DNA of 64,000 nt from CALDTK01 sp965215215 (GCA_965215215.1 OZ244043.1:3720001-3784000); one strand, 5' to 3'. Shown: positions 16,831 to 26,326, counted from the stretch's first letter. A program made the numbers and translations. The notes: generated by a model not told the origin, from the letters alone.

Positions 16831-17829
16831 GTGATTTGGTTCATCTTCGTCGTCCTGGTTTGCTGCTTCCTCGCGCTAGACCTCGGGGTATTCAACAAAG
16901 AGCAGCACGTAATCCACGCCCGGGAGGCTTTCAAATGGACTGCGCTCTGGGCGACCGTAGGGGTCGGTTTTGCGGGGTTCATCTACTTCGGATACCGAGG
17001 GGGGTGGTTTGGGTTAGGCAGTGAGGTGGGGCTACCGGCTACCGGAAGGGAGGCGGTTATCGAGTACCTGAGCGGATACCTGGTGGAGATGTCGCTGTCG
17101 CTGGACAACGTGTTCGTGATTGCCCTCATCTTTACCTTTTTCGGGATCGACAAAAAGTACCAGCACCGCGTGCTCTTCTGGGGCATCATCGGGGCGATCG
17201 TTTTCCGGGGCATCATGATTGGCGTCGGTTCGATACTGCTCGAGCGCTTCGAGTGGATTACCTACGTTTTCGGGGCGATCCTAGCGTACTCCGCCTACCG
17301 GATGTGGCGTTCGGGCGGCGAGGAGGTCAACCCGGAGGACAATCCGGCGGTACGTGTTTTCCGGAAGGTGTTTCCGGTTACCGAACAGCATCACGACGAC
17401 CGCTTCCTGATCCAGCAGGGCGGACGACGGGTGGCTACGCCGGCGCTGGTTGCCCTGGTGGTGATCGAGACCACGGACGTCGTATTCGCCTTCGATTCTA
17501 TCCCGGCCATATTCGCCATTACTTCCGACCCATTTATCGTTTTTAGTTCCAATATATTCGCCATCCTCGGACTGCGTTCGCTCTACTTCGTGCTCGCGAG
17601 CATGATGGATCGCTTCCACCTGCTCAAGTACGCCCTGGTGATCGTGCTCGCGTTCGTTAGCGTCAAGATCCTACTCGTGCACTACGTGCACATCCCGCCC
17701 TTGCTCTCGCTCGGGGTGATCGTACTCGTTCTCGGCGGCGGTATCGCGCTGAGCATGCTCCGTCACCCAACGAGCCTAGAGGAGATCGAGGAAACGCCGG
17801 CGAGCCCGGAGCACGCCAAACTCACTTAG
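16831..17829 (+). CDS. TerC-family integral membrane protein (Alx/TerC)
   Basis: This is a multi-pass membrane protein of about 332 residues. I chose the GTG at 16831 (VIWFIFVVLVCC) because TerC proteins start right at the first helix; a GTG at 16804 is the main alternative. Motifs include LALDLGVFN, VEMSLSLDNVFVIALIF (the acidic SLDN motif), VIETTDVVFAFDSIPAIFAIT and LGLRSLYFVL. Family members are linked to tellurite resistance, manganese export and metal homeostasis at the membrane. No other ter genes are nearby, so a manganese or stress role is more likely than tellurite resistance. The stop codon coincides with the start of a repeat-rich spacer. Confidence 0.9.
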   Translation: MIWFIFVVLVCCFLALDLGVFNKEQHVIHAREAFKWTALWATVGVGFAGFIYFGYRGGWFGLGSEVGLPATGREAVIEYLSGYLVEMSLSLDNVFVIALIFTFFGIDKKYQHRVLFWGIIGAIVFRGIMIGVGSILLERFEWITYVFGAILAYSAYRMWRSGGEEVNPEDNPAVRVFRKVFPVTEQHHDDRFLIQQGGRRVATPALVALVVIETTDVVFAFDSIPAIFAITSDPFIVFSSNIFAILGLRSLYFVLASMMDRFHLLKYALVIVLAFVSVKILLVHYVHIPPLLSLGVIVLVLGGGIALSMLRHPTSLEEIEETPASPEHAKLT

Positions 17830-17846
17830 AGCCTGTTTGGAAACTC
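17829..17846 (+). mobile_element. Possible IS-end-like sequence at the terC stop
   Basis: GAGCCTGTTTGGAAAC at 17829-17844 resembles the GAGnnTGTTTnnAAA type of terminal inverted repeat seen in some IS5-family elements. No transposase and no matching opposite end are visible, so it would be a solo end or a small non-autonomous element. The first base is also the last base of the terC stop codon. The resemblance is from memory and unproven. Confidence 0.25.
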
Positions 17847-17865
17847 GCTGATCGACTAAAATTCG

Positions 17866-17951
17866 GCTGATTTGGAGCTCTCCACCGTTTGAACGCCTCA
17901 CGATCGCGCTGCTATCCCTCCGTCTTCTCCCTCGATGAGCTCCAAATCAGC
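17866..17951. repeat. Inverted repeat with 15-bp arms downstream of terC
   Basis: Arms 17866-17880 and 17937-17951 are exact reverse complements (GCTGATTTGGAGCTC) separated by 56 nt. The right arm runs into the tandem repeat at 17944. It may be a folded 3' region of terC or a small mobile repeat. Confidence 0.7.
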
Positions 17952-18030
17952 TGCGATCTCGCCAGGTCGTAAGTCCCTAGACTAAATCAGCTGCGATCTC
18001 GCCAGGTCGTAAGTCCCTAGACTAAATCAG
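17944..18030. repeat. Tandem direct repeat, two 40-bp units plus a 7-bp remnant
   Basis: Units 17944-17983 and 17984-18023 are identical, and the first seven bases of a third copy (AAATCAG) follow at 18024-18030. The repeat lies between the convergent genes terC and the barrel protein at 18038. Confidence 0.95.
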
Positions 18031-18037
18031 CGTCGAA

Positions 18038-18880
18038 TCACTCCCGGGCGTAAGCCACCCCGTAGGCTGCCCCTAAGGGGAGTCGCTGATCCGCCGAAAA
18101 CGCGAGCGAGAGTCGTACGCCACGGGCGAGCTCTATTTCCGCGCCCAGGCTAAAGGCCGCTCCGGCCGTACGCAAACCGGCGTTAAGGCAAAGCCGGTCC
18201 GCCGCTCGGTAGCGGACGCCCACGGATACGCCGAGGCCGTTCCCGACGGGTTGCTGTACGGACGCGAGGAGGTGGACGCGTTCGCTGGAAGCGTAGTCTA
18301 CCCCCACCGCGAGCTCGTGCTCGAGCAAGGGAAGCGCGACCCGGGAAGCGTAGGTGTAGTGCGCCCCACCGTTCAACTTGGGGTTGATCCGGTACTGTAC
18401 ACCGAGGTGGGCGTGCGGCAGCCGCTCGCGGCCGTACTCGTTGTAATTGGCCGACAAAATCCCTAACCGTAGCCCCAACGACAGGTCCGCGGTGAGTTGC
18501 CGCCGGGCGCAGGCCTGGAGGCTGGTGAGCGAGTACCCGGGCGGAGCGAAGTGTTGAACCCCGAGCCCGTAAGCGCTCCGTCCGGTGCTCCGGCCCACCT
18601 CCAACCCGGCGGAGGTAAGCTCCGCGAGGCCGTAGCGCGAAGCTCCGTAGGCTTGGACCGCGAACCCCCCGCTCGCCGGGGCGGCCGCAGGGTTCGCGGA
18701 CGAACCCCAGGTATTGGGGGCCGCCACCGTAGCCTCGCCCAGGGCGAAACTGCTCGGAACGGGCACCTGCCCGCTCGTTTTGGCGAAAGCCGACAAACAC
18801 AGGACTAGGCCCAGCAGCCAGGTGAGGGAGATGTCGGTTAAACCTCCACCGCGTTGCTCCGCACCACCTCCTCGTACCAA
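18038..18880 (-). CDS. Predicted outer-membrane beta-barrel protein, uncharacterised
   Basis: A hydrophobic export signal (SLTWLLGLVLCLSAFA) is followed by a small residue-rich mature chain. It contains NTWGSSANPAAAP near its start and many alternating strands ending VAYARE. The NPA motif and glycine-rich strands recall PorV/UPF0164-type barrels of the type IX secretion system, but I cannot assign it firmly. The start is uncertain: no ATG lies near the signal. A TTG at 18880 gives a short polar extension before it, while the ATG at 18964 would add a long implausible stretch. The gene overlaps the 3' end of the upstream GH1 gene by about 43 bases and is probably translationally coupled to it. 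Confidence 0.6.
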   Translation of the reverse strand: MVRGGGAEQRGGGLTDISLTWLLGLVLCLSAFAKTSGQVPVPSSFALGEATVAAPNTWGSSANPAAAPASGGFAVQAYGASRYGLAELTSAGLEVGRSTGRSAYGLGVQHFAPPGYSLTSLQACARRQLTADLSLGLRLGILSANYNEYGRERLPHAHLGVQYRINPKLNGGAHYTYASRVALPLLEHELAVGVDYASSERVHLLASVQQPVGNGLGVSVGVRYRAADRLCLNAGLRTAGAAFSLGAEIELARGVRLSLAFSADQRLPLGAAYGVAYARE

Positions 18881-20016
18881 TCCGCGGCCGGCGTGTTCTG
18901 ACGCTCCATGGTGCTGTAATCCGTACGCAGCAAACCGAACCGGTAGGTGGGGCCTAAATTCCATTCAAAATTGTCCCAGGGCGCCCAGAGGTTGTAGCCG
19001 AGTACCGGCAGGCCTTCGCGGAGTACGCCGTAGAGTACGCGTAGATAATCCGTGAGCGTGGCGATCCGCTGCCCCGAATCGTCGGTGCAGGTACCATTCT
19101 CCATTATCCACACCGGTTTGCCGGTGTCTTTGTGGACCCGGCGAATGTTGTAGGCCAGGCCCTCGGGCTTGAGCGCCCACATGCGGTCGTGCGGGATCCC
19201 CATCTGTTCGAGGCGGTCGGCGTGGGTCACGGCCGAGATGGCCTCGGGCGCGAACACGAGGTAGGCGTAGTAGCCGACCCCGGTGAAGTCGACGGGGGAG
19301 AAGAGCTTGACGGGCCGACTGTAGAACCACCAGTCGAAGAAGCGGGCGGAGGTCTGGCCACTCAGGCCGCGCCCCTCGGCGAAGACGGTGTTGAGGGAGT
19401 ACCCGACCTGGGCCGAGGGGAAGCGCGCCTTGAGCTTGTGGTAGATGTGTTCGTGCGCCTGCGCCATGTTGCCGAGCACGCGACTGGCCTTGGTCAGGCT
19501 CTGCACGTAGGGCGGCCAGTGCCCGAGGTAGAAGCCGTTGAGCGCGTACACGTTCGGTTCGTTGAAGGTGTTCCAGGCGTACACCAAGTCGCCGAAGGCA
19601 TCCATGCAGCGCGCCGCGTAGTCGTAGAACACCTGCTGGTTGCTCTCCCAGGTCCATCCGCCTTCGCGCTCGAACCACGCGGGGTGCGCGAAGTGGTGCA
19701 GCACGAAGAGGATCTTGACCCCGCGCGCGTTCAGGGCTTCGAAAAACTCGCGGTACCCGGATACCACCGCCTTGTCGAAGCTCGCGTACGCTTCCTTCTG
19801 CAAGCCGGCCCAGTCGACGCTACAGCGGTACACGCTCCCGAAGCGGGCGATCGCGTCCACGTCCTCGAGCCGCCGGCGCTCGTGGTCGGTGGTGCGCTCG
19901 AGGAGGTGCCCGTCGCGCGCCTCGAGTCCCCGGAAGTTGTGGTCGGAGGCCGTTTCGATCTGCGCCGCCGAGGTCGAGGTGCCCCATAGAAAGCCATCGG
20001 GGAAAGTGATCTGCAT
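18838..20016 (-). CDS. Glycoside hydrolase family 1 beta-glycosidase
   Basis: This is a 392-residue TIM-barrel enzyme that hydrolyses terminal beta-glycosides. It starts MQITFPDGFLWGTSTSAAQIE, the classical GH1 N terminus. The acid/base Glu153 is in NTFNEP and the nucleophile Glu306 in WIMENGT. WAPWDNFEWNLGPTYRFGL forms the aglycone/glycone site near the C terminus. It is shorter than typical GH1 enzymes (about 450 residues). No signal peptide is visible, so it should act in the cytoplasm on imported disaccharides. It is divergent from folD with 29 bp between starts. Confidence 0.94.
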   Translation of the reverse strand: MQITFPDGFLWGTSTSAAQIETASDHNFRGLEARDGHLLERTTDHERRRLEDVDAIARFGSVYRCSVDWAGLQKEAYASFDKAVVSGYREFFEALNARGVKILFVLHHFAHPAWFEREGGWTWESNQQVFYDYAARCMDAFGDLVYAWNTFNEPNVYALNGFYLGHWPPYVQSLTKASRVLGNMAQAHEHIYHKLKARFPSAQVGYSLNTVFAEGRGLSGQTSARFFDWWFYSRPVKLFSPVDFTGVGYYAYLVFAPEAISAVTHADRLEQMGIPHDRMWALKPEGLAYNIRRVHKDTGKPVWIMENGTCTDDSGQRIATLTDYLRVLYGVLREGLPVLGYNLWAPWDNFEWNLGPTYRFGLLRTDYSTMERQNTPAADWYEEVVRSNAVEV

Positions 20017-20045
20017 GGGTGGGAAGGTAAATGCATCTTCGCGTC

Positions 20046-20927
20046 ATGAAGGTGCTCGACGGTGCGGCGCTCGCCGTAAAGATCAAGAAGGAAGTCGCGA
20101 CCGAAGTGGCCGAGCACGTCGCTCGCGGAAATCGCGCCCCGCACCTCGTCGCGGTGCTCGTCGGGGAGCACCCGGCCTCGGCGTCGTACGTGCGCAACAA
20201 GATCCGCTCCTGCGCCGAGGTCGGTTTCAAATCGACGCTCGAGAGCCTCCCGGCGGAAGCGTCCCGCGAGGAGCTGCTGGGGGTGATCGCGCGCCTCAAC
20301 CGCGACGACGGGGTCGACGGGTTCATCGTACAACTGCCGCTCCCGGGGCACATCGACGAAACCGAAGTGACGCTGGCCATCGATCCGCGCAAAGACGTGG
20401 ACGGATTCCACCCCGTCAACTTCGGCCGCATGGCGCAGAGCCTCCCCGCCTACCTGCCGGCGACCCCCTACGGCATCCTCCAGCTGCTCGATCGCTACGA
20501 CGTCGAAACCTCCGGACAGCACGCCGTGGTACTCGGTCGCTCCAACATCGTCGGTACCCCCATCAGCATTCTGCTCAGTCGCAAAGCGCGCGTCGGCAAC
20601 GCCACCGTTACCCTGGCGCACTCCCGTACGCGCAACCTGCCCGAGCTGCTCCGCACCGCCGACATCGTCATCGCGGCCATCGGTATCCCCGGCTTCGTGA
20701 CGGAGGGGATGGTCAAGCCCGGCGCCGTGGTCGTCGACGTGGGGATCAACCGGGTCGAGGACGCGAGCAGGAAACGCGGCTACCGCCTCGTCGGCGACGT
20801 GGACTACGCCGCGCTCGTCGGTAAAGTGGCCGCCATCACCCCCGTACCCGGCGGGGTGGGGCCGATGACGGTAATTTCGTTGATACAAAACACGCTCCGC
20901 TCCGCCCGCGGGGAAGTGTACCCGTAA
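20046..20927 (+). CDS. folD: Bifunctional methylenetetrahydrofolate dehydrogenase/cyclohydrolase
   Basis: FolD interconverts 5,10-methylene-THF and 10-formyl-THF via the methenyl form. The ATG at 20046 (MKVLDGAALA) gives 293 residues; the ATG at 20031 would add MHLRV only. The catalytic lysine is Lys52 in SYVRNKIRSC. The folate-site motif VQLPLPGHI and the substrate-binding KDVDGFHPVN are present. The Rossmann segment has VVLGRSNIVGTP, and the C-terminal signature is PVPGGVGPMT. The next gene, prmA, begins 11 bp later. Confidence 0.96.
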   Translation: MKVLDGAALAVKIKKEVATEVAEHVARGNRAPHLVAVLVGEHPASASYVRNKIRSCAEVGFKSTLESLPAEASREELLGVIARLNRDDGVDGFIVQLPLPGHIDETEVTLAIDPRKDVDGFHPVNFGRMAQSLPAYLPATPYGILQLLDRYDVETSGQHAVVLGRSNIVGTPISILLSRKARVGNATVTLAHSRTRNLPELLRTADIVIAAIGIPGFVTEGMVKPGAVVVDVGINRVEDASRKRGYRLVGDVDYAALVGKVAAITPVPGGVGPMTVISLIQNTLRSARGEVYP

Positions 20928-20938
20928 CGAGCTCACCT

Positions 20939-21772
20939 TTGTACGCCACCCGCCGCTTTAACATCGATCCCGGCAGTCAGCAGCCCGACACCGTGGTCGC
21001 CCTACTCGGGGAACTCCCCTTCCACGCCTTCGAAACCGAGGGGGAGCGGGTACGGGCCTACCTGCTGCAGAGCGAAGACCAACGTGGCGTACAGGCCGCG
21101 GTGGGGCGGCTCGCGGCTCGTTTCGGCTGGACCGTCAGCTCCGAGGAGCTACCCGAAACGAACTGGAACGCGGCTTGGGAGCGCGGCTACACCCCCGTGG
21201 AGATCGAGGGCTTCCTGCGCGTCAGCGCGCCTTTCCACCCGCCCGCCCCCGGTTTCGCGCACGAGCTCGTGATCGTGCCGGAGATGTCGTTCGGCACCGG
21301 CCACCACGAGACGACCTACCTCATGGCGGAGCTGCTGCGCGATTCTCCGCCTTCCGGCAAAACCTGCTTCGACTTCGGTACCGGTACCGGGGTGCTCGCG
21401 CTGCTCGCCAAACGACTCGGCGCGAGCCACGTGGTCGCCGTAGACCACGACCCGCGCTGCGTGCGCAGCGCCCGCGACAACGCCGCACGCAACGCGATCG
21501 CGCTCGACGACGTATCGCTAGGCGACGCAGGCCACCTGCCCGACGGACCGTTCGACCTGATCCTGGCTAACATCAACCGCAGTGTACTCACCGAGTCGCT
21601 GGCGGCGTTAGCACAGCGACTCGTGGCGGGTGGCGAAGTCTGGCTCAGCGGAATCCTCGCCGAAGATTTAGCGGTCATCGATCCGGTCGCAAACCACGCC
21701 GGGCTCACCCGCCGGGAGCGGCGGCGGCGGGGGAAGTGGCTGGCCTGCCGGTACGCCCTTACCCGGGTTTAG
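20939..21772 (+). CDS. prmA: Ribosomal protein L11 methyltransferase
   Basis: PrmA trimethylates ribosomal protein L11 using S-adenosylmethionine. The reading frame starts with TTG at 20939 (MYATRRFNIDP); no ATG or GTG is better placed. The signature FGTGHHETTYLMAELL leads into the SAM motif FDFGTGTGVLALLAKRLGA. The post-motif acidic residue lies in VVAVDHDP, and the catalytic NPPY-like loop reads LILANINRSV, as in PrmA enzymes. The N-terminal 90 residues match the small L11-binding domain. The gene is 12 bp upstream of the large exported protein, a probable operon. Confidence 0.92.
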   Translation: MYATRRFNIDPGSQQPDTVVALLGELPFHAFETEGERVRAYLLQSEDQRGVQAAVGRLAARFGWTVSSEELPETNWNAAWERGYTPVEIEGFLRVSAPFHPPAPGFAHELVIVPEMSFGTGHHETTYLMAELLRDSPPSGKTCFDFGTGTGVLALLAKRLGASHVVAVDHDPRCVRSARDNAARNAIALDDVSLGDAGHLPDGPFDLILANINRSVLTESLAALAQRLVAGGEVWLSGILAEDLAVIDPVANHAGLTRRERRRRGKWLACRYALTRV

Positions 21773-21784
21773 TTTGCGAAGCTT

Positions 21785-24700
21785 ATGATGAGAGGCGTTT
21801 TTCTGTTCTGTTCACTTTGGTTAGCGACCGGTTGGGCACCCCTGGGCGCTCAGGTCCCGGATTCGCTCTCCGATGCTTCCGCGGAGGTGTTCATCGACGA
21901 GCTCAACGAGTTCCTCAACGCGGGCAAGCGGCGTCAGGCCGAAGATATCACCGAACGCTTCGAGGAGCGATTCCCCCTGTACACCGAGTCGCAGCAGGCG
22001 GCGATCATGTCGCTGAGCAACGAGATGCTGCGCCGCGGCATGCCCGCCGCCCCGCACTTCGAGCAGTACCTCCGCACGCTGTTCCGGGTCCCGTACGCGG
22101 AGTCGGCCGGGGAGGCCCGGTTCGCGGAGTGGGACACGGCCGTCGTGGAGCTCCTGGCCAGTCTGCCCAACAAGCAGTTCAAAGGTTACCTCGACTTCCT
22201 CGAGTTTTCGGAAAACTTCTACCGCGACCAGGCGCTCGAAACCTCGGGCGGCGTTACCTGGTACGCCCGTTCGGAGGCCTACGAGCTGACGGTCGAGTCG
22301 GGCGAGGCCATCCTGCACTTCGACACGCTCAACCTCGTAGCGCTGCGGCGGGGGGATTCGATGACGATCCAGCGTACTGCGGGCGACTACTTCACCGGGC
22401 ACCACAACTTCGAAGGGGCCGGGGGCAAGGTGTACTGGGACAAGCTCGGCCTCGCCGACTGCTCGGTGTTCCTGCAGGACTACAGCATCGACCTGACCAG
22501 CGGGCAGTACGAGGCCGACTCCGTTCGTTTGACCTACCCCGAGTTTTTCGCCGACAAGCGTATCTACGGTACGTTCGCCGATAAAATAACGAGCACCAAG
22601 CCCGGGGCCGCCAGCGTCACCTACCCCCGGTTTCAATCCTACGACAACGAACTCGTCCTCGCGGACCTCGGCAAGGGGCTCACCTACACCGGGGGCTTCC
22701 GGCTCGAGGGACGGACCGTGTACGGGGATGCCCCGAAAGGGTTGTTCGCCAGGCTAGAACTGCAAAACGAAGTCGGGAAAACCGTTTTCCTCGGTCTCGC
22801 CAGGCAGTTTACCATCAAGCGCAGCGACCGGATCTTGGGCTACCAGGTACGCACCACCTTCTACTACGGCACCGACAGCATCGCGCACCCCTCCGCCGAG
22901 CTGCGCTACGACATCGCGGATCAGGTCCTCACGCTGACGCGCGGCGAGCGCGCCAGCGACCGCACGCCGTTTTACTCCTCCTACCAAAACGTCAACATCG
23001 GCGCCGAGGAGCTCAAGGTGTACGTCGCCCGCGATTCGGTGCTTTTCGGAGAACGCAAACAGGCGATCGGCAAGGCGAGCGAGGCGATGGAGATCGAGTC
23101 GCTCGACTACTTCTCGGCCCGGGATTACAACCGTTACCAGAGCATCTCCACCTACAATCCGCTCTCGGTAATCCGTGCGGTAGCCGAGCGCGAGGGCCGC
23201 GTCATCGACGGGGAGTCGCTCGCGCGAAAACTCGATCCGAAGTTCAAGCTCGACAACATCAAAACCCTGCTCTTCGACCTGGCTTCGAACGGGTTCATCG
23301 ACTTCGATTTGCCGACCGGCCGGATCACCGTGAAAGACAAGATCTTCCACTTCGTGGAGGCCTCGCAGGGCAAGCGCGACTACGACGCGATGCGCATCAA
23401 ATCGAAGACGAAGGAGACGAACGCGTCGCTCGACCTCAAATCCAAACAAATGCTCGTAAACGGGGTCCGCCAGTTGGAACTCTCGCGCAATCAACGGGTG
23501 GCCATCTTACCGCTCGGCGGTCAGCTCGTGGTCCGCGAGGACCGCGGCATCGATTTCGACGGACTCCTCTACGCGGGCAACACCACCTTCGAGGGTAAGG
23601 ATATGCACTTCGAGTACGATCCCTACCAGATCGTACTCGATTCGGTACGGTACTTCGACATGTACGCGCCCGAAGACGTGGAGGAGGGCGAGGAGCAGGG
23701 CGAGCCGCTCGCCATCGCCTCGCGCATCGAGCACCTCAAGGGCGTGGTGCTCGTCGACGCACCGAGCAACAAGTCCGGCAAGGACGATATCGCCATCTTC
23801 CCGAGCCTCCAGACCACCGGCCCGAGTTACATCTACTACCGTGGCGGCACCATCGATCCGCTGGCTAACGTACGCTTAGACAGCAACCTCCTCCAGGATA
23901 GCTTCTACTTCGAGCTCGACGAGTTCTCGATCAACGGCCTCGACCGGTTCAGCGTCAAGGACCTGCGCTTCACGGGCCGCATGCACACCGCCTCGGTGTT
24001 CGAGGACTACCGCGCCGACATCTACCTGCGCGAGGACCGCTCCTTCGGGCACGTGGCCGAAACCGGCCAGTCGGGCTGGGAGGCCTACCGGGGGAAAGGA
24101 AATTTCACGGGGGAGGTCGACCTCGGCAACTCGGGCATGAACGCCAAGGGGCAACTCGACTACCTCACCGCTTCGGTCTCCGCAGACGATTTCGTGTTCG
24201 AAGCCGGGCGGGTCACGGGCACGGCCGAGAGCTTCGACCTCGCCGAAGACCGCGCCGAGCCGCTGATCACGCCGGAGGCGCACGGGAAGGACGTACACAT
24301 CGAGTGGGTCCCCTACCGCGATAGCCTCTACCTGTCGAGCGCGGAGGAACCCTTCGATCTGTTCGGGGCGGAAGGGCATACGCTCGAAGGGCGTTTGGTC
24401 TTGACCCCGGACGGGCTCAAGGCCCAGGGCGTGCACGACTCGCCGGAGGTTACGCTCCGTTCGGAGATGATCAACTACGGGGCGTTTTCCGCGCAGAGCG
24501 ATTCGATGATCGTCGCCATCAAAACCGGCAGCGGCTCGGAGGTAGCCCTCGAGGCGGAGAACGTGAGCGGTGAGATAGACTGGGACGAGTCGAGCGGCGA
24601 ATTCCGCGCGCGCGACGAATTTCTAACCGTCGACCTGCCGGCCAATAAGTACCGAACGAGCATGAAGTCGTTCACCTGGGATATCGGGAAGCAGAGCATC

Positions 24701-26326
24701 CTGTTCGAGACGGAGGCGGGTAAGCCGGGCGACTTCCACTCGCTGGATCCGGCGCAGGACAGCCTCAATTTCCAGGGTCAGGCAGCGAGCTACAACCTCG
24801 CCGGTACGAAGCTCGACATCGGTGGAGTACCGTACATCGCCACCGCCGACGCACTGATCTACATTCCGGACGGGAACGTCTCGGTGGAGCCTTCCGGCAA
24901 ACTGACCACGCTAACCGGCGCCCGCATCGAGGCCGATACGGTGACGAAGTACCACATCATCGACAGCGCGACGGTGGACATCCTCGGCCGGAAAGACTAC
25001 ACCGCGAAGGGTTACTACCGCTACGACGTGGCCGGGCGGAGTCAGCAGGTGTTCCTCGGCGACATCGTCGGCCAGCGGGTCGGCAAGGGCTCCGCTTCCG
25101 AGAAGGCCGCGGTCACGCGGGCCAGCGGCGAGATCGAGGAGGCACAAAAATTCTACATCGACGACCGCACCCTGTTTCAGGGTATTTTCTCCTTCGACGC
25201 GAGTCGGCCCGAGATCCAGCTCGACGGGTTCGCCAAGCTCGATGCCCCCGGCCTGCCGGAGGTGAGCTACTTCAGCGTGGTTACCCCCGGCGATAAGGAC
25301 GATCTCCGCATCAAGTACGACCTGCCCCTCTCGCCGGACGGCGATCGCCTGGCTACGGGCGTATTCTTAGACAACGCGAGCCCGCAGGCCTACCCGCGGC
25401 TGTTGACGCCGACCTACACGGGTATGGACCGGCCGCTGCTCGACCTGAGCGAGGGCATGCTCGACTACGACCCGGAGGCCGACGTGTTTATCGCGGGTGA
25501 CACCCTGCGGGTCGTGGGCGACGGCGAGCGGGGCGGGCTCATGCGCGTCGACGCCAAAACCGGCGAGTACACCGCTAACGGCCCCCTCGAGATCGGGAGC
25601 GCGCTCGACTACACCTCCGTGAAGGCATCGGGCAACCTGCGGGGAGGCTTCGTGAAAAGCGAGGGCATCGTCGGCGATCCGGCGGCCTACCCGGACACGG
25701 AGGTGGAGGCCATCGTGTCGATCGACATGATCATGCCCGAGAAGCTGCTCAACCTACTGGCCGCCGATATCCAGGCGTCCGGCTTCAACACGCAGGACGT
25801 GAGATACATCGACGACGCGAAGTACTACCGCGAGTCGCTGCCCAACTGGCTCAACGACCCACAAGATTCCACCACGCTCGTCGCCGTGAAGCGCGGCGCC
25901 TTCGTTTTGCCGGAAGGCGAGAGCGGGCACGCCTTCGTGTTCCCCAAACTGGGACTCACCTACGACGGCGACTACAAGAGTTTCTTCAGCAACCAGGACA
26001 AGGTCGACGTCGCTTACATCGGCAACAACGCCGTACACAAGAAGCTAAACGTGTACGTGGAGGCCAAGATGCCCGGCAACGGCGACGACCGGCTCTACGT
26101 GTACGTGAAGTCTCCTTCCGACGCCTGGTACTACTTCGGTTACAAACAGGGTATCCTCGAGATCGCGAGCAGCAGTCCGCGCTTCAACGAGGCGCTCGAC
26201 GGACTCAAGAAGAAGGAGCTTTACTACAAGATGGACGACGACGAGTACTACGAGATCGCCGTCGGCGGCGCGGGTACGGTCAACGCCTTCGTGAACCGGG
26301 TAAAGGCGGCGTTGAGCGGGGAGTAG
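21785..26326 (+). CDS. Very large exported protein of unknown function (1513 residues)
   Basis: It starts MMRGVFLFCSLWL with a signal peptide ending LGAQ at about residue 23. An alpha-helical N-terminal region (about 30-170) with a repeat-like alternation of acidic and leucine residues follows. The rest is beta-rich with many short strand-turn motifs (for example YKGKGNFTGEVDLGN-like and TLEGRLVL elements) and no cysteine-rich or sortase-like parts. No T9SS tail, lipobox or C-terminal barrel signature was recognised; it ends FVNRVKAALSGE. I do not recognise a named family. The strand pattern could fit a lipid-transport or AsmA/LptD-like scaffold, but this is only an impression. It is probably co-transcribed with prmA and folD. 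Confidence 0.75.
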   Translation: MMRGVFLFCSLWLATGWAPLGAQVPDSLSDASAEVFIDELNEFLNAGKRRQAEDITERFEERFPLYTESQQAAIMSLSNEMLRRGMPAAPHFEQYLRTLFRVPYAESAGEARFAEWDTAVVELLASLPNKQFKGYLDFLEFSENFYRDQALETSGGVTWYARSEAYELTVESGEAILHFDTLNLVALRRGDSMTIQRTAGDYFTGHHNFEGAGGKVYWDKLGLADCSVFLQDYSIDLTSGQYEADSVRLTYPEFFADKRIYGTFADKITSTKPGAASVTYPRFQSYDNELVLADLGKGLTYTGGFRLEGRTVYGDAPKGLFARLELQNEVGKTVFLGLARQFTIKRSDRILGYQVRTTFYYGTDSIAHPSAELRYDIADQVLTLTRGERASDRTPFYSSYQNVNIGAEELKVYVARDSVLFGERKQAIGKASEAMEIESLDYFSARDYNRYQSISTYNPLSVIRAVAEREGRVIDGESLARKLDPKFKLDNIKTLLFDLASNGFIDFDLPTGRITVKDKIFHFVEASQGKRDYDAMRIKSKTKETNASLDLKSKQMLVNGVRQLELSRNQRVAILPLGGQLVVREDRGIDFDGLLYAGNTTFEGKDMHFEYDPYQIVLDSVRYFDMYAPEDVEEGEEQGEPLAIASRIEHLKGVVLVDAPSNKSGKDDIAIFPSLQTTGPSYIYYRGGTIDPLANVRLDSNLLQDSFYFELDEFSINGLDRFSVKDLRFTGRMHTASVFEDYRADIYLREDRSFGHVAETGQSGWEAYRGKGNFTGEVDLGNSGMNAKGQLDYLTASVSADDFVFEAGRVTGTAESFDLAEDRAEPLITPEAHGKDVHIEWVPYRDSLYLSSAEEPFDLFGAEGHTLEGRLVLTPDGLKAQGVHDSPEVTLRSEMINYGAFSAQSDSMIVAIKTGSGSEVALEAENVSGEIDWDESSGEFRARDEFLTVDLPANKYRTSMKSFTWDIGKQSILFETEAGKPGDFHSLDPAQDSLNFQGQAASYNLAGTKLDIGGVPYIATADALIYIPDGNVSVEPSGKLTTLTGARIEADTVTKYHIIDSATVDILGRKDYTAKGYYRYDVAGRSQQVFLGDIVGQRVGKGSASEKAAVTRASGEIEEAQKFYIDDRTLFQGIFSFDASRPEIQLDGFAKLDAPGLPEVSYFSVVTPGDKDDLRIKYDLPLSPDGDRLATGVFLDNASPQAYPRLLTPTYTGMDRPLLDLSEGMLDYDPEADVFIAGDTLRVVGDGERGGLMRVDAKTGEYTANGPLEIGSALDYTSVKASGNLRGGFVKSEGIVGDPAAYPDTEVEAIVSIDMIMPEKLLNLLAADIQASGFNTQDVRYIDDAKYYRESLPNWLNDPQDSTTLVAVKRGAFVLPEGESGHAFVFPKLGLTYDGDYKSFFSNQDKVDVAYIGNNAVHKKLNVYVEAKMPGNGDDRLYVYVKSPSDAWYYFGYKQGILEIASSSPRFNEALDGLKKKELYYKMDDDEYYEIAVGGAGTVNAFVNRVKAALSGE

